Shown: piece by piece, positions 18,218 to 26,344 of the stretch
Layout: each line of letters starts with the position of its first letter
Numbering within the stretch: position 1 is the first letter of the stretch
Assembly: GCA_023415305.1 (NCBI GenBank)
Contig: JAEZKZ010000094.1
Location: 166,542 to 230,541, forward strand
Direction of reading: 5' to 3'
DNA length: 64,000 nucleotides
From: Bacillota bacterium
GTDB taxonomy: Bacteria; Bacillota; Clostridia; Acetivibrionales; DSM-1351
The notes under the pieces: model-generated
What the model was told of the DNA's origin: nothing
Seen by the model: the letters and a program-made list of their open reading frames with translations, nothing else
Databases searched by the model: none
Program-made: the position numbers and the translations under genes

Positions 18218-18988
18218 TCAAATCATATCTTCAGTACAATACGTGCAGCCATCCGCTTTCTGGCAGTAATCATATATGCCATGTTCGCACAAATCAAGTT
18301 TTTCAAACTCAATAACCCATACCCAAGGATTTTCATTCCAGTTGTGATATATGCTGTCCCAAAGAATCTTAAATGCTTCTGTTGGATTTCTCGGCATATT
18401 CTTCCAGGGCATCTGTTCTTCATTTATGGCAAATTTATAAACCGTCCCATCTTTTGTGTATGACCTTATTCCCTCTTTCATTGGGGCATCATGTGGCATA
18501 TCCTGCAACCTCTCAACCCTCACATCAGTAACCTTTAAAAATAACCTGGCTGCAGATCGTGGCATAAATAGTGATGGTCTTTTATAATATCCTCTGCCAC
18601 TTTTGTATCCTTTGAGAATTTTTAAGTCTTTTGGTAACGTGTCGGCAAAATATATAGAATATTTACTTTCATGCTGAGGAATAAATGTTCTCTTATTTAT
18701 CACGTCTCCATATTCATCTGTTTGCGGAATGTCAAACCACTCTCCGTATTGGTAAAATGTTTCCCTAACCCAAAGAGTGTCACCGACTTGACAGGGCGGT
18801 TTACGTTCTGCGCAACCTCCCAAGAATTTATTATGTGTTTGATAAGTTATTAATCCCGTAGCATCTACATCAGTAATATAAACGGCTTCATCTGATAGCT
18901 GTGGCTTTATAATCCTTCTCGTCTGAGTTTTCCGACCTTCCAGTATGGCCTTGACCATATCGGTGTTAAATAAAATTGGTCTTTCCAA
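18218..18988 (-). CDS. ASCH/PUA-like phage protein
   Basis: From a TTG at 18988, preceded by AAGGAGAG, the protein is about 256 residues. It begins ERPILFNTDMVKAILEGRKT and contains TQTRRIIKPQ, VGDTLWVRETF, FMPRSAARLFLKVTDVRVE and WVIEFEKL. This run of motifs is the hallmark of phage ASCH-domain proteins, which have a PUA-like fold and are thought to bind RNA or modified nucleobases. The C-terminal tail has two Cys pairs. A longer frame upstream overlaps the broken YopX gene and is not supported. Confidence 0.75.
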   Translation of the reverse strand: MERPILFNTDMVKAILEGRKTQTRRIIKPQLSDEAVYITDVDATGLITYQTHNKFLGGCAERKPPCQVGDTLWVRETFYQYGEWFDIPQTDEYGDVINKRTFIPQHESKYSIYFADTLPKDLKILKGYKSGRGYYKRPSLFMPRSAARLFLKVTDVRVERLQDMPHDAPMKEGIRSYTKDGTVYKFAINEEQMPWKNMPRNPTEAFKILWDSIYHNWNENPWVWVIEFEKLDLCEHGIYDYCQKADGCTYCTEDMI

Positions 18989-18993
18989 ATCAA

Positions 18994-19472
18994 TCACTCT
19001 CCTTAAGCAGCTCTGGGTTTTCGTGTATGTTACCGATAATTTCAAATGCTTGTTTTTCGGTCGGGATAAATGCAATTTGTTCCTTATTTTCTTTCGATAT
19101 CCCAATAAAGTAAAAACCAAGAATTTTAGGTTAAAAAGCTACAAATTCGTATTTGGCCCAATCTTCCAATACTCCAGTCATATATTCTCCATATGTAACT
19201 GTTGAGTGATAGCCATTTCTCGCTCTTACAATATCTCCCTCATACACTTCCTTGCCGTTTTTGTCTTTAAGCCCGGTGTATTGCATTATTTCAAGGTCAG
19301 TTATTGCAAGTTCAAAACCATGATGGTAGTATGAAGCCTTTGCAGTTAATATCGCTTTAGGGTTTGCATACCCATACCCTGCTTCTAAGCACAATCCAAA
19401 ACTATCAAAGTAAATCATTTTATTATTCTTTTTGTCCCATGCCCTGTATCTAATCTCTCTCAACGCCATCAC
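18994..19472 (-). pseudogene. YopX-family protein with premature stop
   Basis: The reading frame starts at about 19472 with REIRYRAWD, ITDLEIMQYTGLKDKNGKEV and YEGDIV, the YopX signature. A TAA at 19131-19133 interrupts it. The same frame then continues without another stop through GFYFIGISKE to FEIIGNIHENPELL, which is the usual YopX C-terminus. The stop therefore removes the last 45 residues or so of an otherwise complete gene. It lies in the small early gene string. Confidence 0.75.
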
Positions 19473-19956
19473 TCCTTTGCTCCCATGCTATAGGCATGAA
19501 TATTGTTTCTCCCGTCAGTTTGTCCTTACAGTAAACGAAGATTCCTTTACCTAAATCTCCAAACAAACCACCTACATTCCAATCGCATACTTTACCCTTA
19601 CTCATTTCCTTACCGCTATTACATTTGTATGGGCTTGTCGATTCTCCACCGCAGGAAGGACATCTAAATCTATGCTCTCCTATACTTTTTAGCATTTCGT
19701 CAACTGTATCAAACACTCGAACCTTTTCACTTTTTATGGATGGTTGATTGCACTCCTGGTAACAATTTATTGCTGAGTAATTTCTGTTTTCTTCCCATGC
19801 TTTTAAAATTTCTTCTTGTGGTATTCCTAATGCAGTAGAGTATTCATTCAACTTATTTCTTAAGTAATTTTCAAGCTTTTTGGCTCGTTCTTCACCTACT
19901 TCACCCGACCATGAGTTTCTAGCCTCTTGCTTTAACTTTTCTATTATTTGTTCCAT
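19450..19956 (-). CDS. Hypothetical phage protein with zinc-ribbon-like segment
   Basis: A 168-residue protein: helical N-terminal 60 residues, then FRCPSCGGESTSPYKC and a later Cys at KVCDW, suggesting a zinc ribbon. It overlaps the following YopX gene by 23 bp. Phage early region; function not recognised. Confidence 0.55.
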   Translation of the reverse strand: MEQIIEKLKQEARNSWSGEVGEERAKKLENYLRNKLNEYSTALGIPQEEILKAWEENRNYSAINCYQECNQPSIKSEKVRVFDTVDEMLKSIGEHRFRCPSCGGESTSPYKCNSGKEMSKGKVCDWNVGGLFGDLGKGIFVYCKDKLTGETIFMPIAWEQRSDGVERD

Positions 19957-20021
19957 AACTCCCTCTCTTTCCGGCTTTCGCCTATCAATTCCCAGCGGAT
20001 AACCGCTATATAGCGACGTAA

Positions 20022-20098
20022 CTATCCGACTTCTTCCCTGTCTCCATTTTCATCAAACCAAATATCCAGTTGTTTATCTGAGAATTCCTGTTCTCTCA
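20022..20098 (-). CDS. Possible 25-residue acidic peptide
   Basis: A GTG overlapping the stop of the upstream gene opens a short frame rich in Asp/Glu with the segment LDIWFDENGDREEVG. Coupling by stop-start overlap is the only support; there is no separate ribosome site. Confidence 0.3.
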
Positions 20099-20275
20099 CT
20101 TTTTTCTCTGGAGCTCAAATACTCCATTAATTTTCTTATCAATCTCAAACCTGTCGGTAAAGTAAGCTTCAAATGATTTCTTGTTGTCCGCATATTCCTT
20201 GTCGTTTTTCTCAGACTGTTTAATAAACCTGTCTAACCGTTTTTGCAATTGAGGTATTAATTTCAATGTGTTCAT
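20096..20275 (-). CDS. Hypothetical small helical phage protein
   Basis: A 59-residue charged helical protein from the ATG at 20275 (AGAAGGTGG upstream). It follows the cytosine methyltransferase-like gene directly. No family recognised. Confidence 0.5.
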   Translation of the reverse strand: MNTLKLIPQLQKRLDRFIKQSEKNDKEYADNKKSFEAYFTDRFEIDKKINGVFELQRKK

Positions 20276-20289
20276 TTTCCACCTTCTCC

Positions 20290-20862
20290 CTAACCCCACT
20301 GCTGAGCCATTGCATCAGCTATACCCTGATATGTACGACTTCTTTCTTTCCACCGATCCGGCCCCGGTGCCATATGGTGAACTTTTGGTTCTCTTCCATC
20401 AACGATGTTAGTTGGTAGCAGTTTCGGAAGATTCTTTAACCACAGGCAGGTTGCTTTTGTTTCTCCATGTCCAAACTGCCAAGGCTGTATTATTTGAGAG
20501 TACCTAACCCCTATCCCATCCAATGCATATTTGTGTTGTATTGGGTTTTCAACAGCTATCTTGGGAATATCAAGGTTAAGACAAAATTTAAAGAATTCAA
20601 CTGCGTCCTGCATCTTTTCCCAGCGTCCAGGCTGAGTATGCAACCATCTAACACCGCTATTTGTAAGGTAAGTGCAAGGCGGGTGACATATAGCAAGTTC
20701 AAACTGCTTCCAATATTCTGCCGGGAAACTTAAAACATCCCTTTGCTCATGCGGCCCCGGCTTTTCTGTTGGCAATATGTCTATGCTTATGGCATCATGC
20801 CCACGCTTTATAAATGCATCTCTAACGGTTCCTGAGAATTCACAAATTACAACTACTTTCAT
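20290..20862 (-). CDS. DNA cytosine methyltransferase-like phage protein
   Basis: A 190-residue protein with the order of motifs of C5-cytosine methyltransferases in compact form: an N-terminal VVVICEFSGTVRDAF (SAM-binding loop), LAICHPPCTYL with the catalytic-type PPC, and IAVENPIQ corresponding to the ENV motif. It is shorter than typical methylases and lacks a clear target-recognition domain. Phages carry this family often; it may modify host or phage DNA, or be a divergent nucleotide-modifying enzyme. Confidence 0.75.
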   Translation of the reverse strand: MKVVVICEFSGTVRDAFIKRGHDAISIDILPTEKPGPHEQRDVLSFPAEYWKQFELAICHPPCTYLTNSGVRWLHTQPGRWEKMQDAVEFFKFCLNLDIPKIAVENPIQHKYALDGIGVRYSQIIQPWQFGHGETKATCLWLKNLPKLLPTNIVDGREPKVHHMAPGPDRWKERSRTYQGIADAMAQQWG

Positions 20863-20920
20863 TATTCGACCTCCACGTCTGGAGGTGTGCGCACACTTAA
20901 TTAACTAGTATTACTCCGAA

Positions 20921-21037
20921 TTATTTATTAATCTTTTTTAAAATACAGCATATAAGCTCAAATGTTCCGATAAATGTTACTGATGTAATAACCATTACTA
21001 CAAAAAATATTAATAATTTAATTAACATGTCACTCAT
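20921..21037 (-). CDS. Small single-pass membrane protein
   Basis: An ATG overlapping the stop of the upstream gene (ATGA) starts a 38-residue peptide with one strong membrane helix (LLIFFVVMVITSVTFIGTF) and a basic tail. The overlap indicates translational coupling. Function unknown. Confidence 0.55.
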   Translation of the reverse strand: MSDMLIKLLIFFVVMVITSVTFIGTFELICCILKKINK

Positions 21038-21366
21038 AAATTATCCTTAGTAGCTAATAATAACTCTTTTGCTTCATTCAAAATCGCCCAATCACTTTCG
21101 TGGTTTAATTGAATTGATCTGCTATTTATTATTTGATCTATTAAATCCGTTGTGTTTTCTAATTTTTCAACCAAATCATAATACAAATTGCATGAACGAA
21201 TTATAAACTCAGCATCTTCTTCATGAACATCATGAGCTAGGACTCTTCTGACTTTATATTTAGATACAGTAGATTTATAAGGTGAACTTAAAATATCAAC
21301 CATTCCTATCCATCCAGTATCTTTTTTTATTGTTAATGGCAATTGATTATTATCCAAACTATTCAA
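21034..21366 (-). CDS. Hypothetical phage protein
   Basis: A 110-residue helical protein without recognisable motif. It is translationally coupled to the small membrane protein after it and belongs to the early gene string. Confidence 0.5.
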   Translation of the reverse strand: MNSLDNNQLPLTIKKDTGWIGMVDILSSPYKSTVSKYKVRRVLAHDVHEEDAEFIIRSCNLYYDLVEKLENTTDLIDQIINSRSIQLNHESDWAILNEAKELLLATKDNL

Positions 21367-21407
21367 CCTCCTTCTTTCCTTCGCTATCTTTTGCTTATAC
21401 GATTTAC

Positions 21408-21887
21408 TTAATGAAACTCTACAGCTCCATTTTTAGCAGCCATTTCAAAAGCTTTCCGCCATTCTTTGTACTTTTCAAACCACCATTTACCTTCACTTAT
21501 AGTCATAGAAAATTCCTTGGCTTTGTCTTGATTATCTGTAAAATCTTTAGCTAATTTTTTCGAAACGCAAGGACCAATAACACCTTCATTATCAGCAAAT
21601 TCTATCAGCTCATAAAAAGCTTTACTGCCATTTGAGAATTCTTCAAGCCTTGCGCGCCACCAATTATAACCGCTATAGCTACCTGCGTAAAAATCAAATC
21701 TATCTTCCCATTTATACACTTTTCTGGATTCTACACCTTCTCCGCGACCTGGAAAGTGTTTCTCTGACCATTCCATACTTTCTCCCGGTTGCCATTCGGT
21801 TTCCCAGTTTATTAGATCTCCATTTTCATCAACCTGCGGATTTCCAACAATATATAAATTTTTGTATACTGTTATATCTAGTCCCAT
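21408..21887 (-). CDS. Conserved phage protein of unknown function
   Basis: A 159-residue aromatic-rich protein starting MGLDITVYKN, with FYAGSYSGYNWWRARL in the middle and KWWFEKYKEWRKAFEMA near the end. Proteins with the MGLDI(T/Y) start and GSYSGY core are widespread in phage and bacterial genomes, but no activity is known to me. Confidence 0.65.
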   Translation of the reverse strand: MGLDITVYKNLYIVGNPQVDENGDLINWETEWQPGESMEWSEKHFPGRGEGVESRKVYKWEDRFDFYAGSYSGYNWWRARLEEFSNGSKAFYELIEFADNEGVIGPCVSKKLAKDFTDNQDKAKEFSMTISEGKWWFEKYKEWRKAFEMAAKNGAVEFH

Positions 21888-21912
21888 ATCTCAGCTATCC
21901 TTTCTTTTAACT

Positions 21913-22116
21913 TTATGGTTCAATAAACTCGCCAATGTTACTATTAATATTAATTTTTGATAGTACCTTATTTATGAGCTCCCGGTCCTTATCAGTAAGA
22001 TTGAAGTTTTTGTTCTTAAGTCTGTATCTGCTTTTCGGTTCAGCATATTTATTAAATACATTAACAATCTCAATTAATTTTCCTCTTTCGTTATAAATCT
22101 TTATTTTGCTTATCAT
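21913..22116 (-). CDS. Hypothetical small phage protein
   Basis: A 67-residue basic protein; its start overlaps the preceding stop (ATGA). No family recognised. Confidence 0.5.
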   Translation of the reverse strand: MISKIKIYNERGKLIEIVNVFNKYAEPKSRYRLKNKNFNLTDKDRELINKVLSKININSNIGEFIEP

Positions 22117-22367
22117 ATTGCCACCCCATATACTTCAGCTAATTTATGTACTCTTTTTGCCAATGTAAACTCATTAATTCCAAACAACTGCCCAATTGCC
22201 CTGTTTGTATATCCTTTTTGCTTAAGTGAAAGTATTAATTCTTCGTCTTCTTTATCAAATTTCGCCCTGGGCTTTTTGCCTGAAAAATACATTTCAAAAG
22301 CCTGTTCTGGAGTAACATTAGCTAATATTGATATGAATAAAGCATAATAGCCCTCATAATCACCCAT
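22113..22367 (-). CDS. Small helix-turn-helix protein
   Basis: An 84-residue protein whose C-terminal half (KQKGYTNRAIGQLFGINEFT) resembles a resolvase-type or sigma-like helix-turn-helix. A strong AGGGGG site precedes its ATG. It directly follows the DnaC-like loader gene and might regulate the early operon. Confidence 0.6.
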   Translation of the reverse strand: MGDYEGYYALFISILANVTPEQAFEMYFSGKKPRAKFDKEDEELILSLKQKGYTNRAIGQLFGINEFTLAKRVHKLAEVYGVAI

Positions 22368-22378
22368 AACAGAACCCC

Positions 22379-23134
22379 CTATCCATTTAACCTATAATTC
22401 AGTTCACCGCCCTCAAACTCAATTATTCGGCCTTTACACATTTCAATTATCCTGCTCCCTATTGCTTCATCCCTGTTTAACAGATTATCTGAAAGAAACT
22501 CAGAAGAGACTATAATCGGCAAGTTTTTTAGGTAACGATAATTGATAATCTCAAACATTATGTTGTAATCTGATTCAAGTACCTTACCCTTGTAAAGATC
22601 ATCAATAAGCAATACAGAAGCTCTTTTGAATTTGTTGATTTCGCTCTGGTAGTATTCTTCATCCATAACATTCTGTTTGAGCTGCATAATGGTTTCCCGG
22701 TACTGCATGTACAAGACTCCATGACCACTCTGAATAAGTGCATTTGATATTGCTATACTTAGATGTGTTTTCCCGCAACCTACTTGCCCTAAAAAAGCTA
22801 TGCTATTATGCCGAGTCTTAAGAAAACCCTCAAAACTATTTACATATTCAACTGCAATATTTTTAGCTGTAGTAAGTACTTTTGGTTTACCTGCAGTATT
22901 GTAATTTTCAAAACTCTTTTTCTTAAAATCATCAGATAAATTTGAATTGTCCAAAAGTCTCTGATATTGATTAATTTCCCGGCACTTACAAGGTCGAGCA
23001 GTATTCCCTTCCCCGATGATCCATTCAGTATCTCTGCATTCTTTGCACTTGTATGTACTTTTGTTATTTCGCGAGGAACTTTGATTTATCAAATTTTGGA
23101 GCTTGTCCTGGAGAAGATTCGTTACGCTCTGCAT
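22379..23134 (-). CDS. DnaC-like helicase loader
   Basis: From the ATG at 23134 (GGAAGG upstream) the protein has about 251 residues. An N-terminal CKECRDTEWIIG...CKC zinc cluster is followed by an AAA+ domain: Walker A FLGQVGCGKTHLSIA, Walker B VLLIDDLYKG and an arginine-finger region near the end. This is the DnaC/DnaI type, which loads the replicative helicase on the phage origin. It overlaps the replication initiator gene, forming a replication cassette. Confidence 0.85.
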   Translation of the reverse strand: MQSVTNLLQDKLQNLINQSSSRNNKSTYKCKECRDTEWIIGEGNTARPCKCREINQYQRLLDNSNLSDDFKKKSFENYNTAGKPKVLTTAKNIAVEYVNSFEGFLKTRHNSIAFLGQVGCGKTHLSIAISNALIQSGHGVLYMQYRETIMQLKQNVMDEEYYQSEINKFKRASVLLIDDLYKGKVLESDYNIMFEIINYRYLKNLPIIVSSEFLSDNLLNRDEAIGSRIIEMCKGRIIEFEGGELNYRLNG

Positions 23135-23915
23135 TCTTCTTTCCTCCCTTCCCTCGGCACTGCAGCCAGAGTGTATCAAACTTATCTCTGAGTTTCTTAG
23201 TGCTGAGAATATTTGATTTCCAAAAGTCATCAGATTGGCAGAAATCTATGACGTCCGCTATTTCTCTCTTGGTCCGTTTGTCCAACCTTAAAAGCTTATC
23301 AATGTGTTCAGCCCATTTTTGCAGGTCGTCGCCGGTTGGTACTTTTGCCTTCGGATTATTTATAAGAATTTTTGAGATTAAATAATTACATATTTTAATT
23401 TCATCGGAATCGTCGGCGAATGCTGACGATATATCTTTTTTCTTTTCTCTTCTTTTCTCTTCTTTACTTTGTTTTAAAATGTAAACATTTTCATTAATAT
23501 TGCTTACATTTTCAGCTTTAATGCTGACATTTTTATAACTTTGGATAACATTTATTAAGAGGTATCGATTTTCAACTTCAACATTTTTACGGCGACTAAC
23601 AGCCTCAAAGTATCTTTTCTGTATCCCTACAGAAGTTAATATCTGATACTTTTTATATAATGTTTTATCAAAAATACCTCTTCTAATTGAAGCTCCCACT
23701 ATTTCAGAAACAACATTACCACTCAGCCCACATGAGCTACTAAACAATAATGCCACCTCGTTTGAAAATTCACAGTAATAACCTTGCTGCCCATATATCT
23801 TTTGCCACAGCTTAACAATTACCGCAAAGCCTGTTAATCCAAATTCAGCTTCAATTAGCTTTAATTTATCATCCAAGTCAACATCAAGCGGAAAGTATGG
23901 AATTCCACTTTTCAT
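23064..23915 (-). CDS. Phage replication initiator (Lin1244/DUF4373 type)
   Basis: From the ATG at 23915 (AAGGGG upstream) the protein has about 283 residues. The start IPYFPLDVDLDDKLKLIEAE and the FGLTGFAVIVKLW motif identify the Lin1244/Lin1753-like N-terminal domain found in phage DnaD-like initiators. The C-terminal half is basic. It overlaps the DnaC-like gene by about 70 bp. The phage origin probably lies within or near this gene but I could not see clear iterons. Confidence 0.8.
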   Translation of the reverse strand: MKSGIPYFPLDVDLDDKLKLIEAEFGLTGFAVIVKLWQKIYGQQGYYCEFSNEVALLFSSSCGLSGNVVSEIVGASIRRGIFDKTLYKKYQILTSVGIQKRYFEAVSRRKNVEVENRYLLINVIQSYKNVSIKAENVSNINENVYILKQSKEEKRREKKKDISSAFADDSDEIKICNYLISKILINNPKAKVPTGDDLQKWAEHIDKLLRLDKRTKREIADVIDFCQSDDFWKSNILSTKKLRDKFDTLWLQCRGKGGKKNAERNESSPGQAPKFDKSKFLAK

Positions 23916-23917
23916 GT

Positions 23918-24292
23918 TTACCCCTTTCCTATCCAATGCCTTTTGTGTCTTTCAAATATTTCTCTGTCAGCTTCAGTTTCGATAAGGAATGTTTCCTCAA
24001 GGACCCTTGCCATAATGTCGTAATACTCTGGTATCGCACCGTAAAATAGTTCAAGATTATCAATAGAACAGGTCTCCATAGATCCATAGTAAAATGGCCA
24101 ACGCTCAAAATTATTAAAAGTATAGAATATAGCTCGTTGCCCAGGATATTTGATACAGGCTAATATTTTTACAACCGCAACATTACATGCACCTAGAAGA
24201 ATCTTATCGATCTGTCCTATGTAATTACCGTTATAACCGGCAAACACCTCAACTACTTTACCAATTGACTCTGAAGCTAATTTCTTGTTCAT
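23918..24292 (-). CDS. Hypothetical phage protein
   Basis: A 124-residue protein, first gene of the replication segment, with an N-terminal beta part (SIGKVVEVFAGYNGNYIGQI) and a C-terminal helix ending ERHKRHWIGKG. No family recognised. Confidence 0.5.
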   Translation of the reverse strand: MNKKLASESIGKVVEVFAGYNGNYIGQIDKILLGACNVAVVKILACIKYPGQRAIFYTFNNFERWPFYYGSMETCSIDNLELFYGAIPEYYDIMARVLEETFLIETEADREIFERHKRHWIGKG

Positions 24293-24343
24293 AAATGCTC
24301 CTTGACTTATAGGTGAATATCCTATAATATGTAAGTGAATGTT

Positions 24344-24655
24344 TTAGTTAGCGCCATTACAGGTGCTTTCTTTTTTTATGTCTGAAACAGTCTTAATAAA
24401 GATTAATGCTGCTAAATAAATTAGTGGAATGAAATCTTCACCACCTACTATTACCTGGTATCCCCTCTGTGCTGTTGCTATCTCGGAACATTTCATTGAT
24501 AACAAGCAACTTGCAATAAACCCTGCAGCTAATAATATTGATTTTTTGACCCGCACCTTACCGGTACACCTTGGGCAAATGTAACCCTTTTTGCTGAACC
24601 TGCTATGTACGCTCACATTCCAAGCAAGTCCACATTTTCTACATAATGCTTTCAT
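24344..24655 (-). CDS. Zinc-ribbon membrane protein
   Basis: A 103-residue protein: N-terminal zinc ribbon (CRKCGLAW and CPRCTG) followed by two hydrophobic helices (about 38-55 and 78-95). Likely a small membrane-anchored protein; role unknown. Confidence 0.5.
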   Translation of the reverse strand: MKALCRKCGLAWNVSVHSRFSKKGYICPRCTGKVRVKKSILLAAGFIASCLLSMKCSEIATAQRGYQVIVGGEDFIPLIYLAALIFIKTVSDIKKESTCNGAN

Positions 24656-24718
24656 ACAGTTTTTCTCCTTTCTTGTAAAATTTTGTGATATAATCTCCTT
24701 GTGAGGGGAGGTGACTAC

Positions 24719-25039
24719 TTGTTAATTGATGCATATGAAATCATCGATAAAGTGTATAAAGGTGATATAATCTTAAATTCATCGGGTACTTTGAAAGTTT
24801 CCGGAATCGTAGATGGAAATATCACTGTCAATGCTAACTCCAAAGTTGAAATAACAGGTATACTTAATGGGAACCTTATCGTTTCCGAAAATGCCGAAGC
24901 AATTGTTAGAGGTATTGTAAATAGTACTATTACTAATTATGGTTTTTTGACTATTTTCGGTATCGTATCAAAGTTAAACAATTACTCCAATCTTCTATCC
25001 ATTAAACCGGATGCAATTATCGATGGCAAAAAATATTAA
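24719..25039 (+). CDS. Bactofilin-like polymer-forming protein
   Basis: A plus-strand gene inside the minus-strand early region. From TTG at 24719 (AGGGGAGGTGA upstream) it encodes about 106 residues with repeating hydrophobic-Gly-hydrophobic strands: GDIILNSSGTLKVSGIVDGN, ITGILNGNLIV, VRGIVNSTI, IFGIVSKL. This regular pattern gives a short beta-helix as in bactofilins. Being in opposite orientation with its own TATAAT-containing upstream region, it may be expressed from the prophage in lysogens. It converges with the next small gene, overlapping by a few bases. Confidence 0.7.
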   Translation: MLIDAYEIIDKVYKGDIILNSSGTLKVSGIVDGNITVNANSKVEITGILNGNLIVSENAEAIVRGIVNSTITNYGFLTIFGIVSKLNNYSNLLSIKPDAIIDGKKY

Positions 25040-25167
25040 TTTTCGGTTTTAGGTGTTATTGAGTAGTTATTAATTACTGTCTGCCGTTCTTGGAGTTGCA
25101 GCTCCAGTTCGGCTACTTTTTTCTCAAGTATTTCAATACGTATTTCTAGTTTTTTGTTCCGAAGCAT
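25036..25167 (-). CDS. Small coiled-coil protein
   Basis: An ATG at 25167 with GAGGAGG upstream opens a 43-residue frame that is nearly all heptad-like (LEIRIEILEKKVAELELQLQ). It converges on the bactofilin-like gene with a 4-bp overlap of stops. Likely a phage early protein; function unknown. Confidence 0.6.
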   Translation of the reverse strand: MLRNKKLEIRIEILEKKVAELELQLQERQTVINNYSITPKTEN

Positions 25168-25262
25168 TTATGAATTTCCTCCTCTCGTACGCATTAGAGC
25201 AATATTGTTATCTGAATATGATCTGAAATCTTGTCCATAATGGTCCTAAAAAAAAATGAATG

Positions 25263-25406
25263 TTATTGAACTTTTAATTCTTTTCCCCTGAAGGAAACAG
25301 TTATATCACTTTTAAAAATGTTAGATAAAACTCTTTCAACTTCTCGTATTCTTTTTTCATTCTCTTCAGGAGTTATTGTAGGTGGAATTATTACAGATGT
25401 TGCCAT
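25263..25406 (-). CDS. Small hypothetical phage protein
   Basis: From the ATG at 25406 (GAGAGGAGG upstream) a 47-residue peptide beginning MATSVIIPPTITPEENEKRI. The TPEE..R......L pattern is common in short clostridial phage proteins near the cro gene. Function unknown. Confidence 0.55.
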   Translation of the reverse strand: MATSVIIPPTITPEENEKRIREVERVLSNIFKSDITVSFRGKELKVQ

Positions 25407-25475
25407 GTTAAAAACCTCCTCTCTATAGGTTATTAAGGACCGTTTGTACAATATTCAAAGAAGTAAAATAGAGTA

Positions 25476-25494
25476 ACTTACGCAATATGTAAGT
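25476..25494. promoter_or_regulatory. Operator-like palindrome downstream of cro
   Basis: ACTTACGCAATATGTAAGT is a near-perfect 19-bp palindrome with ACTTAC/GTAAGT ends. It matches the pattern repeated in the cro/cI intergenic region and lies across the cro stop codon. Confidence 0.6.
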
Positions 25495-25717
25495 TGCCGT
25501 TAAAAAAAATTTTCCCTGCATTTTCTGGGGGTATCTCCAAAACTGTTACCAACCTTTCCATTACCCTAGATGACGGTTGCATTTTTCCCGAAAGAACGTC
25601 ACTAAGTGTATTTCTATTGATGTTTGTGGCTTTGGACAAATCACAAATCTTAGTTAATCCTTTTTCTACCATTAACTTTTTTAAAGCTACTATATCTGTT
25701 TTGTAGTTATGTAACAT
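25478..25717 (-). CDS. Cro-like repressor
   Basis: A 79-residue helix-turn-helix protein (GLTKICDLSKATNINRNTLS) of the XRE class, divergent from the cI-like gene. It is the first gene of the early lytic operon. An operator-like palindrome overlaps its stop codon and others fill the intergenic region, consistent with a cro/cI switch. Confidence 0.8.
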   Translation of the reverse strand: MLHNYKTDIVALKKLMVEKGLTKICDLSKATNINRNTLSDVLSGKMQPSSRVMERLVTVLEIPPENAGKIFFNGNLHIA

Positions 25718-25734
25718 TAAACTCCTCCTTTCAT

Positions 25735-25845
25735 CTTACATATTGCGTAAGTCTATACTATCACTCAAATTTTCAAGTGTCAATACATTTCGCGTAAGTT
25801 TTTTAGGGAAATGCAAACTTTTATTTGCATTTTATGTAAGTTTGT
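25735..25845. promoter_or_regulatory. cro/cI operator region with three repressor half-palindromes
   Basis: Three related sites lie between the divergent repressor genes: CTTACATATTGCGTAAG (25735-25751), CATTTCGCGTAAG (25786-25798) and GCATTTTATGTAAG (25827-25840). All share the G(C/T)GTAAG or ATGTAAG half-site. Spacing of about 50 and 42 bp from centre to centre, inside a divergent promoter region, resembles the tandem operators of lambdoid switches. Confidence 0.65.
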
Positions 25846-25890
25846 GATATTGTTTATATTGTAAAATTTGAAAGTGAGGTAATTGATTTC

Positions 25891-26331
25891 ATGGCTCGAA
25901 TTAATGAACGTATTAAGGAAAGAAGATTATCACTTAACTTAACTTTAGCTCAAATAGCTGAAGCGCTTGGAGTTAAAGAAGCAACTGCTCAGAGGTACGA
26001 AAGTGGAGATATCAAAAATATTAAACATGACACGATTGTAGCTTTAGCTAATATTTTAAAATGTAGCCCTACATATTTAATGGGATGGGACGAAGAAAAA
26101 GAAATTAAGCAGAAAGAACCATCTGATACTGAAAAAAAATTATTATTTTTCTTATCGAAGCTAAATGATCTAGGACAACTAGAAGCATTAAAAAGAGTTG
26201 AAGAATTAAGTTATATTACTAAATATACTGTAGACTATAAAAGCTATTTAGAACCAGTTGCAGCTCATATTGATAAAGTTCCTGAGGAAGAAGAATTATA
26301 TAAAATTAAAAAGGACTTAGATAAACTTTAA
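25891..26331 (+). CDS. CI-like repressor (XRE family, no protease domain)
   Basis: A 146-residue protein with an N-terminal helix-turn-helix (TLAQIAEALGVKEATAQRYE, then CSPTYLMGW), followed by a short helical C-terminal part without the LexA-type autoprotease domain. Repressors of this form are usually removed by a separate ImmA-like protease, encoded here by the next gene. It is the first gene of the plus-strand lysogeny operon. Confidence 0.85.
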   Translation: MARINERIKERRLSLNLTLAQIAEALGVKEATAQRYESGDIKNIKHDTIVALANILKCSPTYLMGWDEEKEIKQKEPSDTEKKLLFFLSKLNDLGQLEALKRVEELSYITKYTVDYKSYLEPVAAHIDKVPEEEELYKIKKDLDKL

Positions 26332-26344
26332 TCGGAGTAAATCA

